Source of the DNA: Solea solea
Taxonomy: Eukaryota > Chordata > Actinopteri > Pleuronectiformes > Soleidae
Assembly (NCBI RefSeq): GCF_958295425.1
Contig: NC_081154.1
Coordinates: 4,933,139 to 4,997,138, forward strand
Length of the DNA stretch: 64,000 bases
Direction: 5' to 3'
How positions within the stretch are numbered: position 1 is the first letter of the stretch; each line of letters opens with the position of its first letter. Shown here one piece after another: positions 60,085-64,000 of this stretch. The notes under the pieces are model-generated. The model was given only the letters and a program-made list of their open reading frames with translations. It had not been told where the DNA came from and searched no databases. The position numbers were made by a program, and so were the translations under genes.

Positions 60085-60154
60085 GACCTTGGGTTTCGTG
60101 AAAGGTGCTTTATAAATAAGTTATTATCATCATTATTATTATTATTATTATTAT
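60085..60154 (+). mobile_element. LINE/SINE 3' tail ending in (ATT)8
   Basis: TTTCGTGAAAGGTGCTTTAT followed by AAATAAG and an ATT microsatellite (60131-60154) is the typical 3' end of L2/CR1-group LINEs or SINEs that share their tail; compare the tails at 12522 and 53262. No upstream body is recognisable. Confidence 0.55.
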
Positions 60155-61733
60155 CTGTCCCTACGTCTCTTTTTAGCTTCCCCCGAGTCCATTTGAAGTG
60201 TTTCCAGCTTGAAGTTTCCAGCAGCCGTGGCTTCGCTTCAATCGTGGGTGACTGAACAGTCTGGCAGAGTCAAGGTCGATGAACCTATACATAGAGCAGG
60301 AACAGGCTTGCCAAGTTCTCCCTCAGATGAACCTGCGCAAGTGAGTTGGAATCAAAAATTCGGAGGCCATTCCCACACGGACACAAACAAACTGGAGGAA
60401 AAACAAAATCAAGGACAAACCGCAGAGAGGAATATGTGACTATGGTGCGGAATCCTCACATTTCACTGCACTTGAGTTTCGTCTTATTTCTGGTTTTGCA
60501 GAGAAGCAGTGCTAACGTGCACTCATTCACGTGGCAGCAAAACAAAACTGGATTTTCATCATCATCAATCAAAGCCAATCGCTTCATCTGGGGCATGTTA
60601 CATGATCAACTATGGGAGTTGTGTGAAACCCTGACAGATGATCTTTGAACACAATGAACACCGATCGACTGAAGAAGAGATAGAAATATCTCCACAACAC
60701 TTTGTGTGCAGTGTGTTTGGTATGTGTAGGGCATTATGCTTTTCTTTCTTTATTTACAATAACAATACTCTTGTAATTGTAGAGAAATGGAAGAATAGTT
60801 GTGCAGAGGCGTTGGAGAATAAAAAATAAATTCCAGCGAGCCATACAATGAGAGTGGAATCAATGCAACTCTGTAAACAACCAGAGTTTACGTCGCTGTT
60901 GCCTCCGTCCGTTTTGACATAAAACAAATCTGTCTTTCAAAGTGTTTTGTCCATCAGTTCCACATAATTCTCTCTGTGTGTTTCTCAGTCCAACGGCGCT
61001 GGAGTCTCCTGTTGCCCGGTGACACTTTCTCGGCCACTTTTCTGCGACTCCCTCACTAACTCCTGAGCTCGCGTCGTAGCCCTTTCTTTTGCCGTGAAAA
61101 GGCCCAGAACTGCCCCCTTTTTTTTCTTTTTCTTCTTCTTCTTCTTCTTCTTCTTCGTTGGAATAGACGGTGATTGAACAGACAAACTCGAGTGTTGGGT
61201 TCACTGTCCACACCCTCATCAGGGTTACTTCACACCGCAGTGACAGCAGGGATCTGAGCTGTGATTATCATGCTGTGAAATCATCGGTGCAGTTCCAACT
61301 CATAATAGAGGTTGAAAAAAAGCATCTTTGACACTTAGATACTAGTTGCAATTAACACTGTGTGTGTTTTTTTCCTACTTTAAAAGAAGCTAAAGCTGTA
61401 GCGATAATGAATAAACTGTGTCATTAAACGATGGCCTTTCAACCCCGTGGAGAAAGATGCTGCTTCATGCTTTATTACATAATGAAAAGTGTGGAATAAT
61501 ACTTTTCTGACAGGAGAGGCAATTATTTTGTATATGCGAGGAAAAAAAACTTATTCTTAAGTGAACTTTAATTTGTCCTTGTCACATGCAAAGTCAGGAA
61601 TGTAAGTGTGAAGATCCGCGACTTAAGCCAAAGTGTCAAGTTAAATTATGAAGATGAGTCAACACTTTAAGTTGAGATACCGGCTTCACAGGACTCATAC
61701 GGACACATTTTCCCTTAGAAATGCACTTTAATT
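60155..61733. other. gene-free stretch
   Basis: Unique sequence apart from the polypyrimidine tract at 61113-61156. Plus-strand frames of 76-100 codons at 60209-60648 show no domain. Confidence 0.5.
61113..61156 (+). repeat. 44-nt polypyrimidine tract with (TTC)n
   Basis: Pure C/T from 61113 to 61156, the last 27 bases being TTC triplets. The complement is a GAA repeat. Such mirror-symmetric purine/pyrimidine tracts can form triplex (H-) DNA. Confidence 0.85.
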
Positions 61734-61842
61734 ACCCTTTAACACCGAGCGTGCAAGGGTACTTTGCGTTACTGCAATCCCGCGACAGTTTGCACTATCG
61801 GAAAAAATCTCTGATAGTTTCTGAAAAAGCTGAGAAGTTGCA
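61734..61842 (+). repeat. dispersed repeat, copy 2 (first at 8499)
   Basis: Begins TTACCCTTTAACACCGAGCG and ends AAAGCTGAGAAGTTGC, with GCGACAGTTTGCACTATCGG in between. See 8499-8626. The class is unknown. Confidence 0.6.
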
Positions 61843-62881
61843 AATCAATTTCAAGTTCAATTTATATTGAAAGTTATTTGTGGAAAAAATGGGCAAAAAG
61901 CACTTACAGGACAATAAGCAAAAAAAAAAAGTGTTCATACTGTGTGAATTCTTCACTTACGTCCATATTTTGATTCAAATTATATGCACATATTCATGAT
62001 AATGCACCCTAATGTTTTACTTCCTCGTGTAAATGTATGGGTCACACTTCTCTAATACATAGAAAATGTATATTTTCATTTAGACACTCACCACACACAA
62101 AGAGCCTTAATTTATGCCTTAATTTATTAAAATAATTGGGGTTATTTTTACTACGAAAACTGGGAATTGTTAAAAGGTGATGGGTTTTTTTTTTTCTTGG
62201 CTCTTTCGGGAAAATATTTTGTCAAAAAGTCCAAAGTGTATGAATTAGTGACATCTAGTGGTGAGAGGACTACACTCACCCCTCGCTATCCTCAGGGCAT
62301 CAGGGAACTCCACCCTGACTGGTTTGTCTAATCACTCACTTGCTTTATGCTGTGTTTACATCATGGTACGGTTCAGTTTGGAATGGGAACGACTGAGAAC
62401 AGTAAGCAAGGCCCTCTCCTAAAGGACTAAGGCTGCAAAAACCCTAATTATTTTTATTTGAAAGAAATTACACAGTTGTACAAACACACAGAAGGGTAGT
62501 TAATTATATTTCTGCCAATAAACCCGAGTAAATGTTTCACTCTGGGTCTGTTTGTGAAATAAGATGTGAAATCAGGGCAACCACAGCTAGAAGAGAGAGA
62601 GAGAGAATGAGATGGGGGGTTTTTTTTACCTTGAAGAAGAAGTTTGTTTCCATCATGGGTCACCAGAAGGTCATTTTAACAGTTTGGACGGGTCACTTTG
62701 TGTCACTGCTGCAACAACACAAGAGGGAGGAAATCAGGTTTCACACTGTATGAGTCAGAGCAATCAGTTGGGGTGAACTTAAAAAAAAGAGGAGAGAAAG
62801 GGAACCACAAATATAACGTTCTCCCAAATGCCAGTTTAAGAAAACATTAAAAAAAACCTTAGCTTTAATGTTGAAAAATAG
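61843..62881. other. gene-free stretch with a MITE fragment
   Basis: Around 62338-62415 the text TTTACATCATGGTACGGTTC, AGTTTGGAATGGGAACGACTG resembles another AGTACCTGGTACC-type MITE end. A GA microsatellite lies at 62590-62606. No exon supported. Confidence 0.45.
62590..62606 (+). repeat. (GA)n microsatellite
   Basis: AGAAGAGAGAGAGAGAGAA, seen directly. Confidence 0.8.
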
Positions 62882-63215
62882 AGTCAAGTCAAGTCAAGTC
62901 AAGAGATCTTTATTGTCCCCGGAGGGCAATTTGTAGTGCAGCCAGCAGCATAAGACAACAGTAAAAACCAAGTACAACAGTGACAAAACATACGCTAATA
63001 ATAGAAATAGCAATAAAATACATACACAGGACAACAATTAACAATAGTTAATAAAATAGATAAAACAACCAATAAAGTGCAACCATGCCATCCTGGAAGA
63101 AACAGGATTTAAAGTGACCACAGTGCTGTCAATTGTTAAGAAGGCCAATGGCCACTGGAACCCAGGTATTTTTAAATCTGTTGGTCCTGCATCTTGGCAC
63201 AATTTCAATTATCCA
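62882..63215 (+). repeat. interspersed repeat (TTTATTGTCCCC-GGGCAATTTG type)
   Basis: Starts with TCAAG x4 (62884-62903), then GATCTTTATTGTCCCCGGAG, GGCAATTTGTAGTGCAGCC and AGCAGCATAAGACAAC. The far end AATGGCCACTGGAACCCAGG and TCTGTTGGTCCTGCATCTTG matches the same fish repeat type from memory. Probably one retroelement-derived copy of about 330 bp; class not certain. Confidence 0.45.
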
Positions 63216-63532
63216 TCTTTCTTTATAATATATCATTATTCAACCTTTATATTTATATAATGAGCCAGGCCATTTCTTTCCTATGACCCTTGATCCTAAA
63301 ACTAGTATTGCTGTTGTGCGCCTTTGTTGATCTATTTTATGACCGTAATGTTCTTTTTAACCAAGATTTAAATCACGATGAGACACGTGGACATGTGATG
63401 AGACAACTCAGCTCAGAGATAAAAGTGAAATTCACGTCTGATGAGAGAGAAAAATAAAATGTTAAATATGAAGTAAAAACATCACTTTATTACGTACCAC
63501 TTGTGATTTCATCTCACTTTTGGTCCTATTTC

Positions 63533-63559
63533 CACACACACACACACACACACACACAC
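63533..63559 (+). repeat. (CA)13 microsatellite
   Basis: Pure CA repeat, 27 bp, seen directly. Confidence 0.9.
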
Positions 63560-63830
63560 TCATTAATACCCGCGCGTCACTACGGCTATTAATGACTTGA
63601 TCCGCCGCTTTGTTGTGGCGTTAGTGGCGTGTGAAAGGGGTCACCGTGCTCATCATCTCGCCCGACGAGACATGTATTAATTGGCGGATTTGTATAAGTG
63701 CATGTTAATTTGCTCCACCTCGCTGAATGAGATTACACAAGTTATATTATATTTTGCTTCTTTCTGTGGTCACGGCTGGAAGATACTGTAACTATACGTG
63801 CTGGTCTCTCTCATGTCCTCTCTTCTGCAG

Positions 63831-63968
63831 GTCAGAGACCAGATGAAAGAATTAAATAGGCAGTGGCAGGAAGGGTGTTCGGTTTTTAATTTCCAAGTCC
63901 AAGAGGCCAAAGCGGGACACACTGCATTGGTTCATTTGGACGTTATACAGAAATTAAAGCTGAGCTGA
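63831..63968 (+). other. weak candidate exon
   Basis: A strong acceptor-like tract (TCTCATGTCCTCTCTTCTGC then AG at 63829-63830) precedes 45 open codons beginning VRDQMKELNRQWQEG and a TGA at 63966-63968. The first residues look helical and charged, but no family is recognised. About one in nine random stretches of this length would be open, so the evidence is the splice site only. Confidence 0.15.
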
Positions 63969-64000
63969 ATGAGTTTTGGTGATTGTTGTTGTTGTGATTC

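Larger units (their letters stand above)
63216..64000. other. gene-free stretch to window end
   Basis: Contains a CA microsatellite (63533-63559), a TTAAT-rich block that might be regulatory (63560-63730) and a weak exon candidate (63831-63968). Confidence 0.45.

Overview
This window reads as vertebrate, most likely teleost (percomorph-like) nuclear DNA. It is AT-rich and single-copy in style, studded with microsatellites, with tRNA-type SINE pieces whose tails carry an AAAGCGC-TATAAATA motif, and with many small terminal-inverted-repeat DNA elements (MITEs) of types I recognise from fish genomes. I find no convincing protein-coding gene. Open frames are short, many lack an ATG, and the longest ones lie inside tandem repeats with no stop codons. 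The window is best described as gene-free intergenic or long-intron sequence. Family names come from memory of teleost repeats and were not checked against a library.

Layout. 1-8.6 kb: unique sequence with two perfect hairpins, a complete 404-bp TIR element (3941-4344), a SAAGTC-type MITE copy plus partial copy (7.2-7.8 kb) and the first copy of a dispersed repeat (8.5 kb). 8.6-16 kb: mostly unique, with CA/TG tracts, a minus-strand SINE (12.5-12.8 kb) and a C19 run. 15.94-16.58 kb: a palindromic element containing a 19-unit, 18-bp minisatellite. 16.77-17.22 kb: a hAT-like element with a perfect 8-bp target duplication, carrying a fragment of the 3.9-kb element inside it. 18.3-22.1 kb: SINE fragments, a 200-bp direct duplication and a GAACGTTC-bearing repeat. 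22.2-43 kb: largely unique DNA with a few MITEs, a twin hairpin sharing one loop sequence (27.15 kb) and possible regulatory blocks. 44.1-49.2 kb: three copies of a Harbinger-like MITE, one retaining the start of a Myb-like exon. 50-58.4 kb: hAT-type MITEs, two SINEs, a TAGAGCTG element, and a MITE carrying a 740-bp CACCTG-rich minisatellite. 58.4-64 kb: repeat tails, a polypyrimidine tract and unique sequence to the end.

No gene network can be inferred. The main biology is mobile-element history: nested insertions, two MITEs with internally amplified minisatellites, and a non-autonomous element that still shows its transposon-gene ancestry. Candidate exons and regulatory blocks are listed only as weak hypotheses.
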